Assembly (NCBI GenBank): GCA_900541725.1 | Contig: UQLB01000002.1 | Coordinates: forward strand, 62,001-126,000 | Length of the DNA: 64,000 nucleotides | Origin: an uncultured Collinsella sp. | GTDB lineage: Bacteria > Actinomycetota > Coriobacteriia > Coriobacteriales > Coriobacteriaceae | Reading direction: 5' to 3' | Shown here: positions 32,431-41,226 of the stretch, in pieces | How the letters are laid out: each line of letters starts with the position of its first letter | Numbering within the stretch: the first letter of the stretch is position 1 | Program-made: the position numbers and the translations under genes | The notes under the pieces: generated by a model | What the model was told of the DNA's origin: nothing | Databases searched by the model: none | The model's input: only the letters and a program-made list of their open reading frames with translations

Positions 32431-33194
32431 AGATAGCAGAGGCAATCGGCGCGGCGTTCGGAACGTTCTCGCGCATCCCCGTCCCGAAATCGACCTGGAC
32501 CGATTTCGGATCAACCCATGCGCTTGCCGCGTTTCCCCTGGTGGGCGTTGCGGAAGGCTTCCTCATGACGGCGTGGGGGTACATGGCGAACCTGTTCGGC
32601 GTGCCCGCGACCATCGTCGCGGCTGTGCTCGTGGCGCTGCCTGTGGCGGTGACGGGAGGCATCCACCTAGACGGGCTCTGCGACACCTCCGATGCGCTTG
32701 CAAGTTGGGCCCCACGCGAGCGAAAGCTCGAGATCATGCACGACCCGCGGGCGGGCGCCTTCGGGGTCATCGGTGTTGTCGTGTACCTTATTCTGCAGTT
32801 TTCCCTGTTCACCGCGCTGCCGCTTACGGCGGGGACGTTCCTTGCGCTTCTGTGCTCGCTCGTGTTCTCCCGCGCGCTTTCGGGGCTCGCCGTTGAATGT
32901 TGGCCTGCCGCGCGGGCGGACGGCATGGCCGCGGGACTCTCGCCTTCGAAGAAGCGCGCGGCGATCGTCGTGCCGCTTTGCGCTTTCGCTGCGGCTTCGG
33001 CTGCAGGGATGGTCGCGTGCGCTCGGGCCGTCGGCGCCCTTATGGCGGTGGCGGGGCTTTTGGCGCTCGCGTGGTATCGCCATGTTGCCCTGTCCCGCTT
33101 CGGCGGGGTGACGGGGGATTTGGCCGGATGGTTTCTGCAATGGGCCGAGCTCGCGATGCTTGCCATGCTGGTGGCGGGGGGCATGCTCCTATGA
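32427..33194 (+). CDS. cobS: Adenosylcobinamide-GDP ribazoletransferase (cobalamin synthase)
   Basis: An integral membrane enzyme that joins adenosylcobinamide-GDP with alpha-ribazole (phosphate). The 255-residue protein has six or so hydrophobic segments. The metal-binding signature GGIHLDGLCDTSDAL and 'IMHDPRAGAFGVIG' are conserved. The GTG start at 32427 overlaps the cobU stop. The stop overlaps the next gene's ATG by four bases. Confidence 0.94.
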   Translation: MKIAEAIGAAFGTFSRIPVPKSTWTDFGSTHALAAFPLVGVAEGFLMTAWGYMANLFGVPATIVAAVLVALPVAVTGGIHLDGLCDTSDALASWAPRERKLEIMHDPRAGAFGVIGVVVYLILQFSLFTALPLTAGTFLALLCSLVFSRALSGLAVECWPAARADGMAAGLSPSKKRAAIVVPLCAFAAASAAGMVACARAVGALMAVAGLLALAWYRHVALSRFGGVTGDLAGWFLQWAELAMLAMLVAGGMLL

Positions 33195-34192
33195 TGCTCG
33201 TGGTAGGTGGCGCGCATTCGGGGAAGAGGACCTTCGTGCGCGAAAAGCTCGGGTTCGCGGCGGACGATTTCGTCGACGCGGCGCAGCTTGCGGAGGGCGT
33301 CGTGCCCGCGGTTTTTGCCGGCCGTGTCGCGTACCGTGCTGAGGAACTCGTACGCACGCTCGACGCTGACCGGGCGCTCGAGCGGCTGATTGGCTTCGAC
33401 GCAGTGATTCTGACCTTGGTCGGCTCGGGGGTCGTCCCTATGCGTGCGGAAGACGCCCAATGGCGCGAGCGCGCGGGGCGCCTGGGATGCGCGCTCGCTG
33501 CGCGCGCCGACGTCGTCGTGCGCATGACGTGCGGGATTCCCCAGGTCATCAAAGGAAACCTTGCCGATGCGCCTCGAGGGACGCTGGGCGCGGGCGCGCC
33601 TTTGGAAGTCATCTTCGTGCGCCATGGTGCCACGGCGGGCACGGAAGACCATCGCTACAGCGGGGCGGGCACCGACGAGCCCCTGTCGAGCGCGGGCGAG
33701 CGCGCTTTGCGCGACCTCGCGTGCGATCGTGACGTGTTCCGTGTTATCACGAGCGGCATGGCCCGCACCGACCAGACGGCTCGCATTCTCTTCCCGAACG
33801 CGGAGCTTATGGCGTGCCCCGGTCTGCGCGAGATAGATTTCGGCGACTTCGAGGGGCGAAGCGCCGCCGAACTTAAAGAGGATGCGCGTTACCGCGCCTG
33901 GGTAGACTCCTGGTGTGAGACGCGCTGCCCGCATGGCGAGGGCAAGAGCGATTTCACCCGCCGCGTCGTCGCGGCGTTTCGGGAGGCGTGCGAATCGGAG
34001 CGCGCCCAGGGGAGTGGGCGCGCCGTCTTCGTCGTTCACGCGGGTACCGTGAAAGCGCTGCTCTCCGAGCTAGCTGTCCCGAAAATGGGATACTTCGACG
34101 TGCATACCGAGCCGGGTGGTGCATGGGCCGCCACCTGGGATGGGCGCTGCCTTCGCGACGTTCGCCCCGCTTCGGGGGGCGATGCCCGGTGA
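33191..34192 (+). CDS. CobU-like/CobC fusion: putative cobinamide kinase domain plus alpha-ribazole phosphatase
   Basis: Two parts in 333 residues. The N-terminal 135 are CobU-like: P-loop VGGAHSGKRTFVREKL and the later 'LVGSGVVPMRAEDAQWRERA' and 'VVRMTCGIPQVIKG'. The C-terminal part is a histidine phosphatase of the CobC type, with the phospho-His in IFVRHGATAGTEDHRYSG, 'GLREIDFGDFEG' and the second catalytic His in VFVVHAGTVKALL. CobC removes phosphate from alpha-ribazole phosphate or from adenosylcobalamin phosphate. The CobU part is shorter than full CobU, so it may be a degenerate or accessory domain. It starts at ATG 33191 or 33194. Confidence 0.85.
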   Translation: MMLVVGGAHSGKRTFVREKLGFAADDFVDAAQLAEGVVPAVFAGRVAYRAEELVRTLDADRALERLIGFDAVILTLVGSGVVPMRAEDAQWRERAGRLGCALAARADVVVRMTCGIPQVIKGNLADAPRGTLGAGAPLEVIFVRHGATAGTEDHRYSGAGTDEPLSSAGERALRDLACDRDVFRVITSGMARTDQTARILFPNAELMACPGLREIDFGDFEGRSAAELKEDARYRAWVDSWCETRCPHGEGKSDFTRRVVAAFREACESERAQGSGRAVFVVHAGTVKALLSELAVPKMGYFDVHTEPGGAWAATWDGRCLRDVRPASGGDAR

Positions 34193-35166
34193 TGACGATT
34201 CTTGCCGTCGCCGCCGGGTTCGCGGCCGACCTTGCCTTCGGCGACCCGCGCTGGCTTCCCCATCCCGTCGTCGCCATGGGGCGCGCGATCACGTGGGCCG
34301 AAGGCCGCCTGCGGGGCGCATTCCCGCAAACGTCCGCGGGCACGCGCGCCGCAGGGCTTGTGCTCGCCGTGGCGCTTCCGCTTGCGTGTGGGCTTTTGAC
34401 CTGGGGAATCCTGCATCTTTGCGGCATGGTTCACTCCGGCTTGCGCTTCGTGGCCGAGGCATGGGCAAGCTATCAGATTCTCGCGGCATGCGAGCTTCGC
34501 CGCCAGAGCCTGGCCGTGGCCCGCGCGTTCTCGAAGGGCGGCCTTGTCGCGGCTCGCGAAGCCGTCGGGCTCATCGTGGGACGCGACACGTCTGTTCTCG
34601 ACGAGCAGGGCGTTGCGCGCGCCGCCGTGGAAACGGTGGCGGAGAACGCGAGCGACGGCGTCATCGCGCCGCTTTTCTACCTTATGATCGGGGGTGCGCC
34701 CTTGGGCATGGCGTACAAGGCGGTGAACACGCTCGACAGCATGGTGGGCTACAAAAATGAGCGCTACATCGACTTCGGCTGCGCCTCGGCGCGCCTCGAC
34801 GATGCGGTGAACTGGATTCCCTCGCGCTTATCGGCCCTGCTCATGATCGCCGTGTGCCCGATCGTCGGGCTCGACGCGCGCGGGGCGGCGCGCATCTGGC
34901 GCCGCGACAGGCGTCGCCATGCGAGCCCCAACTCGGCGCAGACCGAGTCAGCGTGCGCGGGCGCGCTCGGGCTGCGCCTGGCGGGACCCGCGGTGTATTT
35001 CGGCAAGCTCGTTGAGAAACCGACGATAGGCGACGCGTCCCGCGAAATCGAGTGGGGCGACATCGCCCGGGCGACAAGGCTCATGCTCGCCGCGTCCGTA
35101 TGCGCGCTCGTCGTCTTCGGCGCCGCGCGCGCGGCGGTCGTGCTCGCCGTGGGGGCGATGCCATGA
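34192..35166 (+). CDS. cbiB: Adenosylcobinamide-phosphate synthase
   Basis: A 324-residue membrane protein that attaches aminopropanol (phosphate) to cobyric acid. It has the CbiB start FAADLAFGDPRWLPHPVVAM, 'VAENASDGVIAPLFYLMIGG' and KAVNTLDSMVGYKNERY, with several hydrophobic segments. The ATG at 34192 overlaps the previous stop (TGATG). It overlaps cobD by four bases; CobD makes the aminopropanol phosphate that CbiB uses. Confidence 0.94.
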   Translation: MTILAVAAGFAADLAFGDPRWLPHPVVAMGRAITWAEGRLRGAFPQTSAGTRAAGLVLAVALPLACGLLTWGILHLCGMVHSGLRFVAEAWASYQILAACELRRQSLAVARAFSKGGLVAAREAVGLIVGRDTSVLDEQGVARAAVETVAENASDGVIAPLFYLMIGGAPLGMAYKAVNTLDSMVGYKNERYIDFGCASARLDDAVNWIPSRLSALLMIAVCPIVGLDARGAARIWRRDRRRHASPNSAQTESACAGALGLRLAGPAVYFGKLVEKPTIGDASREIEWGDIARATRLMLAASVCALVVFGAARAAVVLAVGAMP

Positions 35167-36386
35167 GGGAAGACCACGCCGCGTCCCGGGCTGCCGGGGG
35201 AATCCTGCGCGCCCGTGCGCATGGGGGCAGCTCGCAATCGCTCGGCATCGCTTGCGAAGGGGGCGCCTCCGACCTCATTGACTTCTCGGTGAACGTGAAT
35301 CCGGCAGGCCCCTCGCCGCGCGCCGTCGCCGCAGCTTGCAAGGCGCTTTCTCGAATCGACGCCTACCCCGATAGGGAAAGCCGCGCCCTCGTTCGCGCCC
35401 TAGCGCGCGCCCAGGGCATTCCCGAAGATACTATCGTCTGCGGCGCGGGCGCGTCCGACATCATCTGGCGGCTCGCCTCGGCGGTGCGCCCGAAACGCAT
35501 CGTCGTGTGCGCGCCGACGTTCTCTGAATATGCGGAGGCGGCATCGTACTACGGCGCATGCGTGCAGGAGTTCCCGCTCTCCGAAGCGGACGACTTCGAC
35601 GTGCCCGCCTCCTTCGCCCGCGCGATCGAGGGGCCGGGAGACGTGGCGTACCTCTGCAATCCGAACAACCCGACGGGGCGCCTCGTCGACCCCCGCGTGA
35701 TCGATGCCGCGGTTTGCCGCTGCGAGCAGGTGGGAGCGCTGCTCGTCGTGGACGAGTGCTTCCTCGGATTTGCGCCCGACGCCCGCGAAAGGAGCGTGGC
35801 CGCACGCGCCGCGTGTTCGCGCCATGTGGCCGTGCTCTCCGCGTTCACAAAGCTCTACGGAATGGCGGGGTTGCGGTTGGGATATCTGATCAGCGGAAAC
35901 GCCAAACTCATCGAGGGGATTCGCCGGGCGGGGCAGGCGTGGCCCGTCTCCTCGGTCGCCGAGGCCGCGGGCATCGCCGCCCTGGAAGACGTCGAATACG
36001 TCTCGCGCACGCGCGATGTATTGGCGGGCGAGCGAGCGTGGCTTTCCCACGAGCTCTCCTCGCTCGGGCTTTCCGTCGTGCCGTCGGATGCGAACTTCCT
36101 TTTAGTCCGCACGCCGGCGAAAGACATCCCCGAGCGTCTGTATAATCAGGGGGTTTTGGTCCGCACGTGCGACTCGTTTTCGGTACTGTCCCGTTTCTGG
36201 TGCCGCGTCGCGGTGCGCACGCGCAAGGAGAACGCCCGGCTTGCGATGGCGTTCAGCCGCGCGCTTCGGGCGGAAGGCGCATCGGGCGAAGGCGAACCCG
36301 TCGAACGGGGCGGCGCTTCTTGCAGCGGCGCTATGGCGGGCGCGGATGGCCGAGGCTCGGCGAAGGAGGTCGATACCCGTGGGTAG
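35163..36386 (+). CDS. cobD: L-threonine-O-3-phosphate decarboxylase
   Basis: A PLP enzyme (class I/II aminotransferase fold) giving (R)-1-amino-2-propanol phosphate for the nucleotide loop. The 407-residue protein has IDFSVNVNPAGPSPRA near the start, YLCNPNNPTGRLVD, and the PLP lysine in SAFTKLYGMAGLRLGYL. It resembles histidinol-phosphate aminotransferase, but the position between cbiB and cbiP supports CobD. The C-terminal 40 residues are an Ala/Gly/Glu-rich extension. It overlaps cbiP by eight bases. Confidence 0.92.
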   Translation: MREDHAASRAAGGILRARAHGGSSQSLGIACEGGASDLIDFSVNVNPAGPSPRAVAAACKALSRIDAYPDRESRALVRALARAQGIPEDTIVCGAGASDIIWRLASAVRPKRIVVCAPTFSEYAEAASYYGACVQEFPLSEADDFDVPASFARAIEGPGDVAYLCNPNNPTGRLVDPRVIDAAVCRCEQVGALLVVDECFLGFAPDARERSVAARAACSRHVAVLSAFTKLYGMAGLRLGYLISGNAKLIEGIRRAGQAWPVSSVAEAAGIAALEDVEYVSRTRDVLAGERAWLSHELSSLGLSVVPSDANFLLVRTPAKDIPERLYNQGVLVRTCDSFSVLSRFWCRVAVRTRKENARLAMAFSRALRAEGASGEGEPVERGGASCSGAMAGADGRGSAKEVDTRG

Positions 36387-37878
36387 GGCGAAGCCCATCA
36401 TGATCCAGGGCACCATGTCGAACGCGGGGAAGAGCCTGCTTGCGGCGGGGCTGTGCCGCGTGCTTGCGCAGGACGGCCTGCGCGTGGCTCCCTTCAAGAG
36501 CCAGAACATGGCGCTCAACAGCGGTGTCACGGCCGACGGGCTCGAGATGGGGCGCGCCCAGATCATGCAGGCCGAGGCGTGCGGCATCGCGCCCGACGTG
36601 CGCATGAACCCCATCCTGCTCAAGCCCGAAAGCGACCACCGAAGCCAGCTCATCGTGGCCGGCAAGGCGCAGGGAGCCTTCGCTGCGAGGGACTACTTCG
36701 CGCGAAAGAAGGCGCTCATGCCGCAGATTTTGGAGGCGTTCGATTCGCTCGCGGAGGAAAACGACGTCATCGTCATCGAGGGCGCCGGCAGCCCCGCCGA
36801 AATCAACCTTGCCGAAAACGACATCGTCAACATGGGGCTCGCGCGCGCCGTGTCCTCCCCCGTGCTGCTCGCGGGCGACATCGACCCAGGCGGGGTGTTT
36901 GCCCAGCTCTACGGTACGGTCGCGCTCCTTGCACCCGAGCACCGCGCGCTTTTGCGGGGGCTTGTGGTGAACAAGTTCCGCGGCGATGTAAAAATCTTGC
37001 GCCCGGGTTTGGCTCCGCTCGAGAAGATGTGCGGGGTTCCCGTCGTGGGGGTCGTGCCGTATCTTGCGCTCGACCTGGACGACGAGGACTCGCTCGCGCC
37101 GCGCCTATCTGCCCGCGAGGCGCGCGGCGTCATCGACGTCGCCGTCGTGCGCCTTCCGCATCTGTCGAACTTCACCGACTTCGACCCGCTTTCGCGCGTG
37201 CCCGGCGTGGGCGTGCGCTACGTTTCCTCGATGACCGATCTGGGCCGACCCGACCTGGTGGTGCTTCCCGGCTCGAAGGCCACGCTCGACGACGCGCGCT
37301 GGCTTGCGGCTAGCGGCATCGGAGCCTGTGTACGCGCGCTTTCGGGCGCGGGCACGCCGGTGCTCGGCATATGCGGAGGCTACCAGCTTTTGGGAGACGA
37401 GCTTTCCGACCCGCACGGCAGGGAAGGCACTGGCACCGCGCGCGGGCTCGGGCTCATCCCTGCAAGTACTGTGTTCAAGGAGGAAAAGCGCCTCGCCCAG
37501 TCGGAGCTGCGCATCACGGGCGCCCAAGGCGCGTTCTCGGTGTGGAACGGCATGACGGCGCGCGGGTACGAGATTCACGACGGCGAAACGACCGTCTCCT
37601 GCGCCCATGCGGGCACGATTGGCGGCAAACCAGAAGGCGCGGCCTGCGGAAACGTGTTCGGAACCTATCTCCACGGCCTGTTCGACGAACCGGGGGTGGC
37701 GCTCACCCTCGCGCGCTCGCTCGCGCGCATGCGCGGCCTGCCCGAGAGCGGCGTGGGTGCTGCGGGCGCGGCGTCCGCGGCCGATCACCGTGCGCGCGAG
37801 TTCGACCGCCTGGCTGACGCCTTGCGTGGGGCGTTCGACATGGAGTATCTCTACCGCATTATCGAGGAGGGCGTATGA
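36379..37878 (+). CDS. cbiP: Cobyric acid synthase
   Basis: Amidates the b, d, e and g side chains of adenosylcobyrinate diamide using glutamine. The 499-residue protein has IMIQGTMSNAGKSLLAAGLC at the start, FKSQNMALNSGVT, the dethiobiotin-synthetase-like ATP domain, and the glutaminase Cys in LGICGGYQLLGDEL followed by 'NVFGTYLHGLFD'. The start is GTG 36379, chosen because AAGGAGG lies nine bases upstream within cobD; the longer frame from 36241 overlaps cobD too far. Confidence 0.95.
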   Translation: MGRAKPIMIQGTMSNAGKSLLAAGLCRVLAQDGLRVAPFKSQNMALNSGVTADGLEMGRAQIMQAEACGIAPDVRMNPILLKPESDHRSQLIVAGKAQGAFAARDYFARKKALMPQILEAFDSLAEENDVIVIEGAGSPAEINLAENDIVNMGLARAVSSPVLLAGDIDPGGVFAQLYGTVALLAPEHRALLRGLVVNKFRGDVKILRPGLAPLEKMCGVPVVGVVPYLALDLDDEDSLAPRLSAREARGVIDVAVVRLPHLSNFTDFDPLSRVPGVGVRYVSSMTDLGRPDLVVLPGSKATLDDARWLAASGIGACVRALSGAGTPVLGICGGYQLLGDELSDPHGREGTGTARGLGLIPASTVFKEEKRLAQSELRITGAQGAFSVWNGMTARGYEIHDGETTVSCAHAGTIGGKPEGAACGNVFGTYLHGLFDEPGVALTLARSLARMRGLPESGVGAAGAASAADHRAREFDRLADALRGAFDMEYLYRIIEEGV

Positions 37879-38390
37879 TCCACGTGTATCATGGCGACGG
37901 CAAAGGCAAGACCACGGCGGCGATGGGCCTCGCCCTTCGCATGCTCGCCGCAGGCCGCCGCGTCGTCGTCGTGCAGTTCCTGAAAGACGGCGAAAGCGGG
38001 GAGGCGCGCCTGCTCGCCGAGCATTTCGGCGTGCCCGTGTTCGCGGGGAAGGTGTCGGACAAGTTTACCTGGTCGATGACGTCGGAAGAACTTGCCGCGA
38101 CGCGCGAGCTGCACGATGGGAACCTCGCTTCCGCGCTTGCCGAGCTCGAGGGCGCGCAGGAGGGGCTGCTCGTGCTCGACGAGGCGCTCGATGCGCTTTC
38201 GAAGGGGCTTGTCGACGAGGCGCTCGTGGACCGCGCGCTCGATATGTCCGCGCGCGGCGTCGAAGTAGCGCTCACCGGGCGCGCGCCTTCCCGCAAGATC
38301 GTGGAGAAGGCCGACTACATAACCGAGATGCGGTGCGAGAAACACCCCTACGAGCAGGGGATATGTGCAAGGGAAGGAGTGGAGTACTAG
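37875..38390 (+). CDS. cobO: Cob(I)yrinic acid a,c-diamide adenosyltransferase
   Basis: Adds the 5'-deoxyadenosyl group to cobalt, using ATP (CobA/BtuR type). The 171-residue protein has the unusual P-loop VYHGDGKGKTTAAMGLALRM at residues 3-22 region and LLVLDEALDALSKGLVD. It overlaps cbiP by four bases and abuts cbiC. Confidence 0.95.
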   Translation: MIHVYHGDGKGKTTAAMGLALRMLAAGRRVVVVQFLKDGESGEARLLAEHFGVPVFAGKVSDKFTWSMTSEELAATRELHDGNLASALAELEGAQEGLLVLDEALDALSKGLVDEALVDRALDMSARGVEVALTGRAPSRKIVEKADYITEMRCEKHPYEQGICAREGVEY

Positions 38391-39032
38391 ATGGATTCCA
38401 AGGAGATGGCGCCCGGCGACATCGAGCGGCGCAGCTTTGAGATCATCACCGAAGAGCTCGGCGGCCGCACGTTCCCGCCGCTCGAAGAGCCCGTCGTGAA
38501 GCGCGTCATCCACACCACTGCCGACTTCTCGTACGCCGATTCCCTCGTTTTCACTCATGACGCCGCGCACTGTGCGCTCGACGCACTGCGCGCAGGGGCC
38601 ACGGTGCTCACCGACACGAACATGGCGCTCGCAGGCATAAGCAAGCCCGCGCTCGCAAAGCTCGGCTGCAAGGCCGTGTGCTACATGGCCGACCCTGATG
38701 TCGCCGCGGCTGCGCGCGCCGCGGGCACGACTCGCGCCGTTGCGAGCATGGACAAAGCTTGCGGCATCGAGGGTCCGCTCATCGTGGCCGTCGGTAACGC
38801 CCCCACGGCACTTCTGCGCCTCGCCGAGCTCATGGACGCGGGGAAGATCGCGCCCGCGCTCGTCGTTGGGGTGCCGGTCGGGTTTGTGAACGTGGTCGAG
38901 GCGAAAGAGGAGCTACTCGCGCGACGCGTGCCGGCCATCGTCGCGAGGGGTCGCAAGGGCGGTTCGACCGTGGCGGCCGCCATTATGAACGCGCTGCTCT
39001 ACCAGATCACGCGCCCAGGCGGCCCGAAGTGA
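38391..39032 (+). CDS. cbiC: Cobalt-precorrin-8 methylmutase
   Basis: Moves the methyl group from C11 to C12, giving cobyrinate. The 213-residue protein has the conserved VIHTTADFSYADSLVFTH, with the catalytic His, 'GATVLTDTNMALAGISK' and 'VGVPVGFVNVVEAKEEL'. It starts right after the cobO stop. It overlaps cbiJ by four bases. Confidence 0.95.
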   Translation: MDSKEMAPGDIERRSFEIITEELGGRTFPPLEEPVVKRVIHTTADFSYADSLVFTHDAAHCALDALRAGATVLTDTNMALAGISKPALAKLGCKAVCYMADPDVAAAARAAGTTRAVASMDKACGIEGPLIVAVGNAPTALLRLAELMDAGKIAPALVVGVPVGFVNVVEAKEELLARRVPAIVARGRKGGSTVAAAIMNALLYQITRPGGPK

Positions 39033-39802
39033 CGGCGCCCGCATCCGCGCCGGCGCTGCGCATCTTCGCCGGCACCACCGAGGGCCGCCTTCTGTGCGAA
39101 TGGGCGAGCGGGGCGGGCATCCCCGCCCGTGCCTACGCGGCAACCGAGTACGGAGGCGAGCTTTTGGGCCAGCTTCCGGGCATCGAGGTGCATGCGGGCA
39201 GGCTCGACGAGGCCGACATGGAGCGCGAGCTTTCCGGCGCGTGCATCGTCGTCGATGCCACGCACCCCTTCGCCACGCTCGCAAGCGGCAACATCCGGGC
39301 CGCTTCGCTCGCCGTGGGTGCACGATGCCTGCGCCTTGCGCGCCCGGCCGAGGCGCTGCCCAAAGGCGTCGTGCCGGTCGCGTCGATCGCCTGCGCGGCG
39401 CGCTTTCTCTCCGAGAACCCGGGTCGCGCGCTTCTCACGACGGGGAGCAAGGAGCTTGCTCCCTACACGCGCGTCGCCGATTTCGCGGAGCGCTTCTTTG
39501 TGCGTGTGCTCCCGCTGCCCGGTGCTATAACGAAGTGCATCGACGCGGGGTTTTCGCCGTCGCACGTCATCGGCATGCAGGGGCCCTTCGCCCGCGAGCT
39601 CAACGAGGCGATGCTTCGGCAGGTGGGCGCCCAGTGGCTTGTGACCAAGGACTCGGGAACCGTAGGCGGCACGGCTGAGAAGCTCGCCGCAGCGCGCGAC
39701 GCTGGAGCGCGCTGCATCGTGGTCACCCGTCCCGCCGAGGGAGGCGGGGCCCTTTCGCTTCGGGAAGTGGAAGACGCACTTTTACGCGAGTTCGCGCGCT
39801 AG
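39029..39802 (+). CDS. cbiJ: Cobalt-precorrin-6A reductase
   Basis: NADH-dependent reduction of the C18-C19 double bond. The 257-residue protein has the family start RIFAGTTEGRLLCEWASG, 'DATHPFATLASGNIRAASLA', 'LLTTGSKELAPYTRV' and 'VTKDSGTVGGTAEKLAAARD'. It starts at GTG 39029. It is the last gene of the cobalamin operon. No terminator with a T-run is seen before the transposase remnant that follows. Confidence 0.94.
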   Translation: MTAPASAPALRIFAGTTEGRLLCEWASGAGIPARAYAATEYGGELLGQLPGIEVHAGRLDEADMERELSGACIVVDATHPFATLASGNIRAASLAVGARCLRLARPAEALPKGVVPVASIACAARFLSENPGRALLTTGSKELAPYTRVADFAERFFVRVLPLPGAITKCIDAGFSPSHVIGMQGPFARELNEAMLRQVGAQWLVTKDSGTVGGTAEKLAAARDAGARCIVVTRPAEGGGALSLREVEDALLREFAR

Positions 39803-39836
39803 GCGCTCGCCGCGCCTGCGCGCCCTCCCGCCCGCG

Positions 39837-39923
39837 AGGAGGAGCGCCCCGAGCAAGCTCGACCCGTACAAGCCCGTCATCCGCCAAAAGTTCGAGGACG
39901 ACGCCCGGAACTGGCGCAAGTAG
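39837..39923 (+). pseudogene. Transposase fragment, probably IS21 IstA-like (right edge of cobalamin island)
   Basis: An open frame ending in TAG encodes SAPSKLDPYKPVIRQKFEDD followed by ARNWRK. The 'PSKLDPYKP.I...' stretch is typical of IstA-type transposase N-terminal regions. The rest of the element is missing on both sides. It lies 35 bases after cbiJ, where the composition returns to that of the core genome, opposite to the IS3-like fragment at the left edge. The 39803-40011 gap holds this fragment and family A copy 2; no intact gene is seen. Confidence 0.6.
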
Positions 39924-39932
39924 CCCTTCAAT

Positions 39933-39999
39933 AAGTTGCGGTGAAATAGTGTCTGTTTTTGCTGCTAGAGCATATTCAGTCCCTAATTCACCGCAACTT
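39933..39999. repeat. Dispersed palindromic element, family A, copy 2
   Basis: A 67-bp element with 23-base inverted ends: AAGTTGCGGTGAAATAG on the left and its near-complement CTAATTCACCGCAACTT on the right, three mismatches over the full arms. It lies at the right border of the cobalamin island and 12 bases past the stop of the ABC permease gene on the - strand. Confidence 0.85.
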
Positions 40000-40011
40000 G
40001 TTGGTGTTGGC

Positions 40012-41226
40012 TTACTGGTAGCGTAGGCACTCGACGGGGTCGAGCTTTGCCGCGCGGCGAGCGGGGTAGAAGCCAAAGATTACGCCGATGCCGACCGATA
40101 CGGCAAACGCGATCAACACTGTCGTAATGGAGAAGCTTGGCGTGATCGTCCCGGTGGCTCCAAACTCGCTCATGATGCCCGAGCTTGCGGCAAAGAACGT
40201 GAGTCCCCAGGCCAGCAGATAGCCAATCAGGGCACCCAACAGTCCGCCGGTGACGCACAGCGCCGAGGACTCGGCCAAAAACTGGGCGGTGATATCGCGA
40301 CGACTGGCGCCCAGAGCGCGGCGGATGCCGATCTCGCGGATGCGCTCCGTCACGTTGGTGAGCATCATGTTCATAATGCCGATACCGCCGACAAGCAGCG
40401 AGATGCTGGCGACAGCACCCATGATGAGTGAGAACGCGCCCATAAAGGAGTTGAGCGCATCGATGGCGCTTTTCATGGAGGTCGCCGATACGCTGTCGTA
40501 CTCATCATCCTCCGCGATGCCCTTCATCGCGCGCACCTTGGACTCGATGGTCTTGCAGAGTTCATCCATGTCCGTGCCCTCGGCGGCAAGTGCCGTCACG
40601 CTGGGGAATGAAGGATTCTCGTCGCCAAACAGCCCGGAGATGGTTTCGCGTGGCATATACAGCGTGAGCGAGCCCATGGAGTCGCTGCCGCCGTCGATAA
40701 CGCCGACAATCTGTACCTCGCCGTTGGAGACCTTAATAGTCTTGCCTACCGCGTCCTGTTCGTTGCCGTAAAGCTGATCGGCGCCGCCGCGGCTGATGAG
40801 CGCCACGCGCGAGCCTGATTGGGATTCGGCCTGGGAATAGGTGCGCCCCGCAACGAGCTTGCTGGCCCCCACGGCGTCGAGCATGTTGCTATCGACACCC
40901 TGTGCCATGACGGTATAGCTTTTATCGCCGGTCTTATACTCGGTATAGGCGCTGTCGACAATGCCAATCTGCTCTATCTGCGGCACCAGTTTTTGAAGCT
41001 TCTGAACGTCAGAATCGGTGAGTTCTTGCGACGAATAGATCTGAACCATACGAGCTGCATTGAGGCCCAGGCTGTTGACCAGGCTGTTTTGGATGCCGCC
41101 GATGAGCGAAGTCATGGCGATAACCGAGGCGATGCCGATGACAATGCCCAGGATGGTGAGCAGGCTGCGCCCCTTGTTGGCCTCGAGCGAGTGAAGGGCT
41201 TCCTGGATGAGATCGCGGGCGCTCAT
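40012..41226 (-). CDS. MacB/FtsX-type ABC exporter permease
   Basis: A 404-residue permease: one N-terminal membrane segment (LTILGIVIGIASVIAMTSLI), a large extracytoplasmic MacB_PCD domain and three C-terminal segments with 'VGGIGIMNMMLTNVTERIRE' and 'IGIRRALGASRRDI'. In the MacAB/YknXYZ group such proteins move peptides, antibiotics or lipoproteins outward using energy from the ATPase. It overlaps the ATPase gene by four bases. The substrate is unknown. Confidence 0.92.
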   Translation of the reverse strand: MSARDLIQEALHSLEANKGRSLLTILGIVIGIASVIAMTSLIGGIQNSLVNSLGLNAARMVQIYSSQELTDSDVQKLQKLVPQIEQIGIVDSAYTEYKTGDKSYTVMAQGVDSNMLDAVGASKLVAGRTYSQAESQSGSRVALISRGGADQLYGNEQDAVGKTIKVSNGEVQIVGVIDGGSDSMGSLTLYMPRETISGLFGDENPSFPSVTALAAEGTDMDELCKTIESKVRAMKGIAEDDEYDSVSATSMKSAIDALNSFMGAFSLIMGAVASISLLVGGIGIMNMMLTNVTERIREIGIRRALGASRRDITAQFLAESSALCVTGGLLGALIGYLLAWGLTFFAASSGIMSEFGATGTITPSFSITTVLIAFAVSVGIGVIFGFYPARRAAKLDPVECLRYQ

